A stretch of DNA of 64,000 nucleotides from positions 26,611,501 through 26,675,500 of the forward strand of contig NC_089043.1 of NCBI RefSeq assembly GCF_034140825.1. Reading direction: 5' to 3'. The notes beneath the pieces were generated by a model. The model did no database searches. It was not told where the DNA came from and saw only the letters and a program-made list of their open reading frames with translations. The position numbers and the translations under genes were made by a program. Position 1 is the stretch's first letter. Every line of letters starts with the position of its first letter. This document shows, one piece after another, positions 53,412-63,477 of the stretch. Source of the stretch: Oryza sativa Japonica Group (lineage: Eukaryota > Streptophyta > Magnoliopsida > Poales > Poaceae).

Positions 53412-54989
53412 TTAACTAGAGGAGGAGACCTCGGCCAGGTCGGTCTCGAACGCTTTGACGAGGTTCCCAAAGTATTGCCGCGTCACCCTGGTGAGCCCGG
53501 CGAGCTTCTCCCTGTACGCCCTGTACTTGTCGAAGTCGACGGCGGCCTTGTCGTCGGCGCCGGCGGCGAAGAGCTCCCTCCTCTCCCTCTCGGCGCAGCC
53601 GTGCAGCCGCTCCAGCGACGCGTTGGCGTCCTCCTGCAGGTACTCGAACAGCTGCCGCTTGGTGAAGTCGCGGTCCGGGTCGAGGTAGTAGCCGTAGGCG
53701 TGCGCCCAGCCGAGCACCCGCCGCCCCTCGCCGACCTGCTCGTACGCCTCCGTCACGAAGCCCATCTCCGTCGCCGGCACGCCCGCCGCCGAGGCCATCG
53801 CCTCCAGCTCCGACCGCTCCAGGCTCTCCATGTCGCGGAGCGCCACGCGCAGCGACTTGAGGTTGGCGTCCCACCGCTCGTAGTGGTAGAGGTACCTGTC
53901 CAGGGACGCCTTGGCCTGCCGCCGCCGCTCGTCGTCGGCGTTGGCGCCGGCCAGCGCCACCACCGTGCCGTTGGGCTGGTACCGGGAGCACGCCGCGTGG
54001 CCGTGCCATGGCTTGAGGCAGATCCAGCAGAACTCGTGGAGGCACGGCGGCCGGCATGTCATGTGCATGCACCCGAGGTTCTTCTCGATCGGCAGCCGGC
54101 ACTTGGGGCAGTGCTTTGTGTGGGCGAGCAGCCACGTCGCCGTCTCCGACTCCGAGCTGTTCTTCTCCACCCACTTCGCCACCGTCTTGCACGACACCGG
54201 CCGGTGCGCCTCCTCGCCGCACCGCCAGCACAGCCCGTGCCCGCACGAGCAGAACACCTCGCTGCTCTCCTCGCCGTCGCCGCCGCCCACGAACTCCACG
54301 GCGCGGCTGCACCCGGGCCCCGGGCACCACCTCATCCCGGCGCTCTCCTCCACGTACGACCGGAGCGCGAACCAGCCGAACCGCTCCCTGTCCTCGCCGT
54401 CGGCCACCGCGTCGACCAGCTCGCGCACGACGGCCGCCGGGCACGACGGATCCGGGCACCGGAGCGACAGGCACCGCGCGCCGTCGCCCACCGCCGCGCG
54501 GACGTACCCGCGCCAGCAGGAGACGCAGTAGAAGTGGGAGCACCCCGCCGACCTCATCCCGCCGGTGTCGAACACGTCGAAGCAGATGGCGCAGGTGAGC
54601 CGCCGCCGGTTGACCCGCGCGGGCACCTCGCCGCCGCCGCCGTCCGCCGGCAGGAGGCCGGCGGCGTCGCGTATGCGGCGCTCGTCCAGGAACCACTCCT
54701 CCTGGAGCAGGACGGCCCTCCACCTGTACAGCCGGAGGAGGACGGCGGCGGCGCCCGGCGAGAGCGAGAGCACCTCGCACACCTTGGCAATGTCCTCCTC
54801 CTGCCGCGCGCGTACGTCGTCCTCGGTTAGAACAACGTACGTCTTCTCCATCGCCGGCGCCTCCGTTTCCTCGACCACCTGCCCACCATAGTCGTCGCCA
54901 TCGTCATCCATGTAATCGCCGTCGTCGCCATAATCCTCGTCGGAGTCGCCGAAGTAGTCGTCGTCGACGTCGCTGTAGCCGGACTCCAT
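53412..54989 (-). CDS. RBR-type E3 ubiquitin ligase (Ariadne-like), 525 aa
   Basis: Intronless. Order: an acidic Asp/Gly/Tyr-rich N-terminus (1-45), a UBA-like helical part (about 55-110), RING1 (C133-C183, CAICFDVF), IBR (about 222-267), RING2 (C294 to about 328, CPKCRLPIEKNLGCMHMTC) and a helical Ariadne domain (about 370-520). RBR ligases take ubiquitin from an E2 bound at RING1 onto a catalytic Cys in RING2; by alignment this is Cys307 in GCMHMTC. The residue after it is Met, where human and most plant Ariadnes have Asn (GCNHM). All visible zinc ligands are kept. Plant relatives (ARI family) have mostly unknown substrates. Its nearest relative is the broken copy 1 kb to the right in this window, so the pair arose by tandem duplication. 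Very GC-rich. Confidence 0.93.
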   Translation of the reverse strand: MESGYSDVDDDYFGDSDEDYGDDGDYMDDDGDDYGGQVVEETEAPAMEKTYVVLTEDDVRARQEEDIAKVCEVLSLSPGAAAVLLRLYRWRAVLLQEEWFLDERRIRDAAGLLPADGGGGEVPARVNRRRLTCAICFDVFDTGGMRSAGCSHFYCVSCWRGYVRAAVGDGARCLSLRCPDPSCPAAVVRELVDAVADGEDRERFGWFALRSYVEESAGMRWCPGPGCSRAVEFVGGGDGEESSEVFCSCGHGLCWRCGEEAHRPVSCKTVAKWVEKNSSESETATWLLAHTKHCPKCRLPIEKNLGCMHMTCRPPCLHEFCWICLKPWHGHAACSRYQPNGTVVALAGANADDERRRQAKASLDRYLYHYERWDANLKSLRVALRDMESLERSELEAMASAAGVPATEMGFVTEAYEQVGEGRRVLGWAHAYGYYLDPDRDFTKRQLFEYLQEDANASLERLHGCAERERRELFAAGADDKAAVDFDKYRAYREKLAGLTRVTRQYFGNLVKAFETDLAEVSSSS

Positions 54990-56040
54990 GCTAGTAGCTG
55001 TCCGAGATGGCGACGGCGAGGACGGATTAATTATCGATCAGCCAGGGTTTAATTAACCCTAACCCTCACAATTTGGCCTCGCGCGCGAGCCTTTATCGGA
55101 TCGAGATCGCCTCGTGATAATAAACTGTTTCGTTTTTAAAGATTGCTTGCTAAAATAAATCGGAATCGCCTTTTTTAAATAAATAAATTCGGAATCGGCT
55201 TCTTAGCTAAATTGTACTTCCGGATATTGCACGCGTGTTTCTGTGCGGCTGTTATGGGTGGCCGAAGATTGGAAAGGCCTAGGCCCTTAGCCCGGCCCAT
55301 TACTGAGAATTCGATTACGGCCCCTTTGTTCTCATGTTATTAGGACGTCTTTTATACAAGTACATACAAAACATAACGAGCCTAGACACCTCCCGGTAAA
55401 AAAAAAGCAATATTTTAAATTTTCTTTATAATCTATGACGTGTGATTTTTTTTCATATAATAATTTAAGTGATTATGAAAGCACCTTCAAAATCCAAATC
55501 ATCACATGCTGTTTTTATGTTTTCAAATTAACTTTTTAATATTATTAATAATCAACATTTTAAAAGTTTAATCAAATCGCATACAAAATGTCAAATACTA
55601 ATAACTGAAGGGAGCATTGGTGATACACGCTTATAATTGGTAGCCAATGAGCCTTTATTCCAATTTAAATAGAGTAATACCTAGAGAATTTCGTGCTATA
55701 ATCTTTATAATTTTGAAAACATTATTTCACTTGATCATTTTATTGGCAGAAGTTAGGGTTTATCCAATCACTTCTTTTTTTTAATTCCTTCTTTTTCATT
55801 TATGGGACTTGTTGGCTGTGTGCACATGGCCACTTGGGTATAAGGAGCATATTGATCCATGTATTTTTGAAAGAAATAAACCATAGTATTTGTTAAGTGT
55901 ACCTTATAAAATATGAATTCCTAATTCGTAAAAAATGTTGGCCCAACCAATGGATCAAGGTACAAATTTTCCTGATGTAATTGAGTGATCATCAAGTATT
56001 CTAGTACTACAAAAGTGTTGTCGTTAATTTGCACGTGATC
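54990..56040. other. Spacer between the two RBR genes
   Basis: Promoter side of the intact RBR gene and 3' side of the damaged copy. AT-rich, with no coding region or clear repeat. Confidence 0.5.
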
Positions 56041-57817
56041 CTACGAGCTGTCGTCTTGATGAAGAGGCTGAAGAGGATCAACAGGATCGTCGGAGCTCTC
56101 GGCCGGACCTGTAGCTACGGCGGCTGCGGCGGCGGCGGCAACAGCAGGTCCCACCTCCAACAGGCCGTCCTGGAACGTCTTGACGAGGTTACGGAAGAAG
56201 ATCTTGCAGACGCCGGTGAGCCCGGAGAGCTTCTGCCGGTAAGCCACGACCATGTCGACCATCTCGCCGGCCTTATCCTCCATCTTCTTCTTCGACTCCT
56301 CGCCGTCGTTGTCCTTGAGGATAGCGTTCAACTTGATGGTTCGTTCCACCTCGGCGAGGAGCTCCTCCCTCTCGTGCTCGGCGCAGTCGTGCAGCTTCTC
56401 CAGCTGCCGCTCGGCCTCCCCCTGCGCGCACTCCACCATGGTGCGCCGCTCCTCGTCGCCGTCGAGCCCCGTGCCCAGGTGGTAGTACCCGTACGCGTAC
56501 GTCCACCGGAGCAGCCGCCGGCACTCGGCGATCTGCTGGTACGCCTCCGCCAGGAAGCAGAGCTCCGTCACCGGCATGGCCACCGCGGCGGACAGCTTCT
56601 CGGCGCAGGCGTCGAGGCCGGCCATGTCGTCCACCGCGCTCTGCCGCGCCTTCCCGTGCGCCGCCCACCGCTCGTAGAAGTGCATGTACCTGTCCAGCGA
56701 CGCCATGCCCTGCTCCCGCCGCCGCTTGTCGTCGCTGGCCTCGCCGTTGGCCTTGGCCGCGTCGTAGACGTTGCAGTTGTAGTACTCGCTGCTCCGGTGA
56801 TCGCTCCACGGGCTGAGGCAGAGCCAGCAGAACTCGTGCAGGCATGGCGGCCGGCACGTCATGTGCATGCACCCCCGGTTCTTCTCGATCGGCAGCCGGC
56901 ACTTGGGGCAGTGCTTCGTGTTCGCCAGCACCCAGCTCGCCGTCTCGGACTTCATGGCGTTCTTCTCCGACCACGCGTACACCGTCTCGCACGACACCGG
57001 CCGGTGCGCCTCCTCGCCGCACCGGAAGCAGAACCCGTGCCCGTGCCTGCACTCCACGTCGTCCTGCTTCTCCTCGCCGCCGCCGCCGCCGACGAACTCG
57101 ATGGCCAGGGTGCACCCGGGCCCCGGGCACCACTTGATCCTCGTGCCCTCCTCCACGTACGACCGGAGCAAGAACGTCGCGTACCGGGCTCTGTCCGCGT
57201 CGCCGGCCACCTCGTCGACGAGCTCACGCACCACGGCGGCGGAGCACGCTGGGTCCGGGCACCGGAACGACAGGCGCCGCGTGGACGTACCCGCGCCAGC
57301 AGCCGACGCAGTAGAAGTGGGAGCACCCGGCCGATCTCATCTCGCCGGCGGGGTGCTCGTCGAAGCAGATGGCGCAGACGAGCGGGTGGGCGTTGCGCGA
57401 CACGGGGGCGCCGCCGAGCGCCACGCCGGTGGCGGCGCCGGCTCGGTCGCCGTCGCAGAACAGCCTGTCCTGGAGCTCGACGAGGCTCCACTTGTAGTGC
57501 CGGAGGAGGACGGCGGCGAACCCCGGCGGGATCGCGAAGAGCTCGCCGACGTTGGCCGTGTCCGCGTCCTGCCGCGCGCGGACTTGCTCCTCGGACAGAT
57601 TCCGGTACCTCCTGTCGATCTTGGTGAGGTTGACGGCGGCGGCCGCCTTCTTTTTCTTGGCCTCGTCGTCGTCGTCGTCATCTACCTCCTCTTCCTCCAG
57701 ATCCCAACTCTCGCCGTCGTCGTCGACGTTGCTGTCCACCTCGTCGGTGTAATCGTCGCCATCGTCGGTATAGTAGCTTTCGTAGCTCTGAGCGTCGTCC
57801 TCGCCGTCGCTCGCCAT
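56041..57817 (-). pseudogene. Frameshifted RBR E3 ligase (Ariadne-like), tandem copy
   Basis: The frame from the ATG at 57817 runs through an acidic N-terminus and most of RING1 (CAICFDEHPAGEMRSAGC, then HFYCVGCWRGYVHA) and stops at 57224. From about 57275 the other frame carries the last RING1 cysteines (RCPDPACSAAVV), the whole IBR, RING2 with GCMHMTC, and the Ariadne domain, ending at 56041. Compared with the intact neighbour, about 20 bases are missing around 57274-57283, between GYV and the last RING1 Cys pair, which is not a multiple of three. An intron cannot explain it: the only GT-AG pair spans about 46 bp, too short for a plant intron. The rest shows no other damage, so loss looks recent, or it could be an allele- or assembly-specific change. 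A truncated RING1-only protein could still be made. Confidence 0.8.
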
Positions 57818-58384
57818 GCCTGCGCTGCGTGCTAGCAATCTAGGTCGACAACTGATTCTCAGGGTCAAGGTTGAATTTTTGTATGCACAATTTTCCGTCT
57901 ATTTTTTCCGCTAAAAAAATTCCATCTATTTCCGACCCCGAGTTGGGATCAGTCTCGAACTCAGATCCTGAACGGATTCGCTTCTTAACAACAATTTTAA
58001 GTTCTCAATAACTTTAGTCAATTCAAACTGAGTACGGTTTATTTTTCGTTCAACCTCTCTTTGACCGATTTCGTAACCAAGATTGATCCCTGCTTCAAAA
58101 CACAACACAGTGCTGTAAAAAAAGAAACAAAAGCTACAAATGACTTGACATGCATCACAAAAAAAAAAACAAAAAATCAGACAGCACAGCATACACCATT
58201 AACGTCAGAATGTATGATTGGTTGGTTAATGGAAGAAACGTCCACAAACTTTATTAGTACATTATAAATACCTATCACAAAATTTATTATAGATTGTTAT
58301 TATCTGTCTCTTCTGCTCCCGTGCTAAGAACAGGACAATGCTGATTGAGCTTTACTTTACTAGACATACCAAGAATGCCAATCT
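57818..58384. other. Spacer upstream of the damaged RBR copy
   Basis: AT-rich, with an 'aaaaaaaaaacaaaaaa' run near 58159. Holds the promoter of the RBR copy and the 3' side of the PMI1-like gene. No gene seen. Confidence 0.5.
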
Positions 58385-59598
58385 CTACCGTCGGAAAACA
58401 CGATTTGTGTTCCGAACAAAGCCGCACCGGCAGACATCACCGGCGCCGGCGCCGCCACCGCCGCCGCGGCGGCCATTGTGAGACCCCTTGCACTGTCCCA
58501 AGCAAGCACTCCACATCATGGCTCTGCCATTACTCCTTCCCTTGCTGCTTGCACCGAAGAGGATCCCTGCGACGTGCATCCCCTGCATCTCCAGCTTCAC
58601 CCTGCCATCCTTCTTCTCCAGGGATGCCTCCATGACCCCGATCATGGGGTCACCAATGGCGGCGTACCCTTGCTCGGGATCCCTCACCTGAATCAGGACC
58701 ACAGAGACCATGGAATCCTTCGTCGCCTGGTGCCTCCGGTCGCCGTCGTCGTCGCCGGCAGCCGTGGACGAGGCAGAGTCAGCCGTCGAGGCCATGCGAA
58801 TCTTTAGGCCTTGTTGGACCAGTCCTTCCATCTTGTCCATTTCCATGAAGAGGAGAGCCTCCAAGAAGTCGTCGCCGGAGCTGAGCCTCGCCGAGCGGCG
58901 GATGACTTTGCCGGGATTCTTCCGGCCGGCGATGTCCTTGATCGGCATCATCTTTGACAGTAACTTGCACAGGTTCTCTGCGCTCGTCTCTGTCATCTTG
59001 TCAAGAACCTAGAGATCACAATGCCACAGATTGTCGAACGAAAACAATGTGCAGTGCAATGGATGATAGACTTCATTGGCATCCATGGATCTTGACAGCG
59101 ATCGAGGTGGCTCACCTCCGACGCGGTGGCGGCGTTCTCGGCGACGACGGGCTGCGACACCTGCAGCGCCAGCCGCTCCCAGGGCATGCCCACCACCCGT
59201 TTGATCTCGTGCAGGTAGCCACCGCCTTCCAGCCTCACCATTTCCCGCACGCCGCCGTGGCCACCGACGGTGACGCGCTTGTTGGCCGCCGTGGCGCCGA
59301 TGCCGCTGCAGGCGCTGCTCACCCGATCTCTGGTGGCCATGGCGCCGCCATTGGCGCTCCTGCCGTGCTCGGCGAGCCTACTGCCGAGCCTCCTGATCTC
59401 CTCCTCCAGGAACTGCACCCTCCGCCGGTACTGCTCCGCGGATGCTCTAGTGGTCGCCGCCGTCGCGCCATCGACGACGTTGGCGCGCGCAGGCGGCGGC
59501 CGCGGCGCGCGGCGGTGGAAGGAGAGGCAGGACGCGAGGGCGGAGCAGCCGGTGGTCGCCACGGGCGGCGCCGGCTGCTTGTTGTGGCCGCCGGGCAT
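58385..59598 (-). CDS. PMI1-like protein, short form without NT-C2 domain, 368 aa
   Basis: Two exons, 59598-59116 and 59008-58385, join as ASE-VLDKMTETSAEN. The region from about 126 to 320 matches the C-terminal half of PLASTID MOVEMENT IMPAIRED 1 and its relatives: WERLALQVSQPVV, then LLSKMMPIKDIAGRKNP, MDKMEGLVQQGLKI, and VVLIQVRDPEQGYAAIGDPM followed by MHVAGI. Full-length relatives (800 aa or more) begin with an NT-C2 (EEIG1/EHBP1-type) membrane-binding domain, which is absent. In its place is a short coiled coil (EQYRRRVQFLEEEIRRLG, 55-72). PMI1 proteins act in chloroplast and nuclear movement on actin. The C-terminal tail (Gly/Arg-rich) is unlike them. The start at MPGGHNK is chosen because upstream in-frame sequence lacks coding character; missing upstream exons are possible. 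Family call moderately sure, function uncertain. Confidence 0.65.
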
Positions 59599-59983
59599 GC
59601 CAATCTTGCCGATCGATCGGTGTGGCGGCGGTGCGGTCTCCGACCCGCTCGCTCGCCGGCGCCGTGCAATTTGACGCGTTTGTTTATCTTGTATAGGCGC
59701 CGCGCCGCGGCTAGCTAGTGAGGTTAGTTGCGATCTATGCGTGGGGAGGCCGGATCGGATCATCGGAGGCGCGATTTTGGAGTTTGAATTCGAACCCCAA
59801 ACTCCAAAGGTGTTTGTCTTGGCCAACTTCATCTTGGAGCAGCAAATATTGCGTTGCGACGTGACGACGCGGTGCATTGGATCGTGTGTTGTACAGCCGC
59901 GGTATTCATTGCATATCAGTTATCACCAGTACAAATCCATTGGATGTATCCAGTATCCGTGCCTGTAAGGGCCTGTTTAGTTA
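59599..59983. other. Upstream flank of the PMI1-like gene
   Basis: Likely promoter and leader in the minus sense. The right edge has 'agggcctgtttagtta' (about 59967-59983), a terminus of another TIR family that is directly abutted by the next element. Confidence 0.4.
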
Positions 59984-60127
59984 GGCTGTGTTTAGTTCAC
60001 ACCAAAATTAAAAGTTTAGTTAAAAATAAAATGATGTGACGGAAAAGTTGGAATTTTGTGGATAGGAAAGTTTTGATGTGATGGAAAAGTTAAAAGTTTA
60101 AAGAAAAATTTGCAACTAAATACAGCC
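59984..60127. mobile_element. Short TIR element (GGCTGTGTTTAGTTC family)
   Basis: Left end GGCTGTGTTTAGTT, right end AACTAAATACAGCC. TTA precedes it and TTG follows, a slightly worn 3-bp duplication. The interior is purine-rich ('gatgtgatggaaaagtt'), the reverse complement of the interior of copies such as 19123, so it lies in the opposite orientation. Confidence 0.7.
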
Positions 60128-60431
60128 TTGGTGAAATGAAAATTTTTGGGTGTCACATCGGACGTTTGACCGGATGTTGGAAGGGGCTTCCATTGTAGGA
60201 GTAATTACTTGGGGCTTACGTGTATACTACCGTGCAGTACCGCACTGCTGCTGATGCCTTGTTGATACAACTGTGGGAACAGTTTCAAAAGTACGAAGAG
60301 AACAAAAATCTCTAATATTTTGTATGTCGAAGTTTAGAGGTTGCGATCTTGTAGATTTTCGGTCTCATCATTTGGTTTTTTTCCCTAACAAGTCAAAACG
60401 GTTTATTAGGGAAAAAAATAAATTTATAGGT

Positions 60432-60514
<83 letters not shown>

Positions 60515-60794
60515 GTGACTTAAAAGTTAATGCTAAAAAAGAAATTACGTTGAAAAAAAATCTCAAAATCAATGTCAAAATTAAGTTTGAAAATTTAAAA
60601 TTTAGCTTTCTATTTGGCTGATTAGGCCATCCAATAGGAGCCTTTCAATAATCGTTTTAGTCTCATATGTTGATTTTATTATTTTAGTTCTTATTGTTGT
60701 ATGAGTATTTGCTCTCTTTGAGATAATTTTATAATAAATGGTTGTACCTTCTTTGAAGCAAAGGTCCGAACTTTTATTTCATTATCTTATCTTA
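60128..60794. other. Intergenic DNA with a long TA microsatellite
   Basis: No gene seen. Contains a TA run of about 74 bp (60437-60510). Confidence 0.6.
60437..60510. repeat. (TA)n microsatellite
   Basis: About 36 uninterrupted TA units, the longest simple repeat of the window and likely very variable among accessions. Confidence 0.97.
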
Positions 60795-61142
60795 GGCCCT
60801 GTTTAGTTCCTAAAACAAAAATTTTCACGTTGTCGGCTTGTCGCATCGAATGTTTAAACACATGCATTAAATATTAAATGTATGAAAAAACTAATTACAT
60901 AGATTGCGTGTTAATTGCGAGACGAATCTTTTAAGCTTAATTGTGCCATGATTTGACAATGTGGTGTTATAATAAATATTTGCTAATGACAAAATAATTA
61001 AACTTAATAAATTCGTCTCGCAGTTTCCTAGAGGAATCTGTAATTTGTTTTATTATTAGACTACGTTTAATACTTTAAATGTGTGTCCGTATATTCGATG
61101 TGACAACTAAACCAAAAATTTTCCACAACAAAAAAAAAGGCC
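60795..61142. mobile_element. Tourist-like (PIF/Harbinger) MITE
   Basis: It starts GGCCCTGTTTAGTTCC and ends AAAAAAGGCC, flanked on both sides by TTA (60792-60794 and 61143-61145), the preferred PIF/Harbinger target. Inner inverted words include 'gcgagacgaatct' and 'attcgtctcgc'. About 348 bp, no transposase. Confidence 0.75.
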
Positions 61143-61227
61143 TTAAAATAAGACAAAAAGTACAAATACATTTACTACTAGTAGTACATAGTACACACGA
61201 TGATAGGAGATGTGACCGTATGAGTGG

Positions 61228-61374
61228 GGCCGTGTTTAGTTCCCCTCCACCAGCTTCAAACTTTCAACTTTCCATCACATCAAAAACTTTCCTACGTATA
61301 TAAACTTGCAACTTTTTTTTCAAACTTCTAATTTTCTTCAAACTTCACTCTTTTTCCACCAACTAAATACAGCC
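61228..61374. mobile_element. Short TIR element (GGCCGTGTTTAGTTC family)
   Basis: GGCCGTGTTTAGTT on the left, AACTAAATACAGCC on the right, with a pyrimidine-rich interior ('caactttccatcacatc') as in the copy at 19123. 147 bp. Flanks TGG and TGA. Confidence 0.7.
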
Positions 61375-63477
61375 TGAGGTGAGCTTCCTAAAATAGGGAA
61401 AAAAGAAGATAAAAAGAAAAGGTGTAGGACACATGGGCTTTAGTGTTGCAGGACTTTGGTCCTTGTGGGCCTTGTAATGCTGAGCTCAGGCTCATCCGAC
61501 ACGTGTGCCTCGCGGGCCTTGCAATGCTGAGCTCTGGCCCATCACGGCGAAGACACATGCGCCGGGGAGCGGCGGTGGAGGGGAGGATTGCCCGCCGCGC
61601 CGCCCGCCGCGGCCGTCTTCCTCCTCCCTCCATCTCTCCCTCGGACCCTCCCAATGGCGGCTCCTCGGCGCGGAGTGCAGCGAGCAGGCGCAGCAGCTTT
61701 TGTGTGTGGGCGACCGCCGTGGGGCTGCACAAGGCCGTCTCCCGCATCCCTCGAGGGCTCCGACGCCATCGATGATCGCCCGCACCACCAACCCCAACTC
61801 CGGCGACCGGCCACCGGGCCACCAAGTGGTACTGCCATACTCTCCTCTCCTCTCCCCTCCCGATTGCTGGTCATCGATGATGAGCACCAAGCTCTCCGCC
61901 TTTGTGTGTACCTGTACCCTCGATTTTTTTTTTTGTTGGAAGGACTACTCTGGAAATCCCATTGTTGACTGTTGAGGATACTGGCTCTTAGCATATGCTT
62001 CTCCAAGAATTGTTCATGTTTGATGCAAACATATCTTGTGTTTCTGTTCATGTAATTACTGGTAACTTGATGCCTTGCTAAAAAAAGAGAACTAATTAAC
62101 CTGAGATAGTTTTAAGTAAACGTATGGATATGTTTCTGCTCCCAACATCTATGTCCTTATAGGAAGCTTTATTGTTTTCTGGAACAACACTGCTTTAGAA
62201 TCATTTAGATGCCAATATGCCATAATCAACAGAGATGTTTTGGTTTTGACCACCTAATTCGCATGAAAGATGAAATATCTTAGGGCGGGGAATCTGGGAA
62301 CAATGATGCTTTTCAGGGATAAATGTTCAAATATTGATGAAAGGCTTGGTTTTCCATTCCACGAGGTGTTGTTTTCTTGTGTCCTACTATTGGACACACG
62401 TGTCACTACTTCTTGTTATGTTCTGAAGCCTTTTCAACAATCTGAATTCCTTGAATTTGAGAATAGGAACATCCAAGACAAGTGCCTGACTTCCTATCTT
62501 ACTTTCAAACATGTTGGCTTCGTACTTTGGCAGATCTGCTCTTACTCCAGAAGCAGCATGAATCCATTTTTTTCAAATAAAAATGTATCTGTTCTTCCAA
62601 TGCCCATAGCAATTGGTAGCCTAGTAATGGATGAACACCATTCCAGATGAAGGGCTTACAATGTCCATGATACTATTTCATTAACAATAGTTTTGTAGAG
62701 CATGCCGTCTCGTTTTTATTTATCTCCTGTAATTTAACCTATAACTTAATTGCCGTCATATATAATATCATTTGCCATATTATTTTACATGCATTTGGCA
62801 TGAATTCATCCACGCCATGTATAATATGTTCCGTTTTGAACAATCCCCTTCACCGTGTCATGCTGTAGTGTTTATGTGCATTTGGTATGAATTCTTCCAC
62901 ACCATGTATTAACATTCAGTTTTGAACAATCCCCTTCACTGTGTCATACTGTAGAGTTTGGCATAGAGCATTAGAGGCTCAATCATGGTGGAAATGCAGC
63001 AGGCGTGGTGGGGGAGCTTGGAAGATGCAATGGGGGTATGGTGGGCTAGTGGCTGGAACAGAACGGTACATACACATCTCAACTTCATCAGCACTTTTTG
63101 CTAAATAAAATATGTCGTGAGGTTATCAGCTTTTCTTAAACTTGTTTTCCCTTGATCCGGGGCCTTTTTGCACGGTAGGAATAGAGCCAGGTTCTGCTAA
63201 CTGGCAGTACCTAATCTAAATGCAAAGGCAGGCAAATTCTTTGCGTATTCCCGGGAAAAGAACTTGTATTGCCGCAGCACAGACAAGAATTAAAGCAAGA
63301 AATGGTATTCTTCTAGCTAGAGGCCGGAATACATAAATTCATCAGGGAAAGAAACACGTACAAGAATTGCTAGCAATAGTACATTAGCACTCAAGATACT
63401 AATTATCACTAGACATAACAGCTAATTTAGAGAAGAGAGTATAATTAAGAGCCAACTAATTTAGTACTAGGAGGTAA
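61375..63477. other. Intergenic region with a GC-rich island
   Basis: 61440-61850 is GC-rich and open in several frames, but no protein is recognised in any of them. It contains a doubled word 'gggccttg.aatgctgagctc' at about 61467 and 61513. From 62270 to 62650 one frame is open for 126 codons without recognisable features. At 62791-62960 an 85-bp unit is tandemly doubled. These could be remnants of a captured or decayed gene. Confidence 0.4.
62791..62960. repeat. Two-copy tandem duplication (about 88 bp)
   Basis: Units beginning 'gcatttgg.atgaattc.tcc' at 62791 and 62879 share 'gttttgaacaatccccttca' and 'tgtcat.ctgtag', differing at about a dozen positions. Confidence 0.85.

Noticed and set aside
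53475-54830. A 451-codon plus-strand frame and other frames opposite the RBR genes
   Set aside because: These are shadows of the minus-strand RBR coding sequence, which has clear RING-IBR-RING motifs.
57253-57300. A GT-AG pair that could remove the frameshift in the second RBR copy as an intron
   Set aside because: The span is about 46 bp, below the usable length for plant introns, and removal would delete conserved RING1 residues.
62270-62650. 126-codon frame
   Set aside because: AT-rich composition, no domain, no splice partners that extend it; chance is the simpler explanation.
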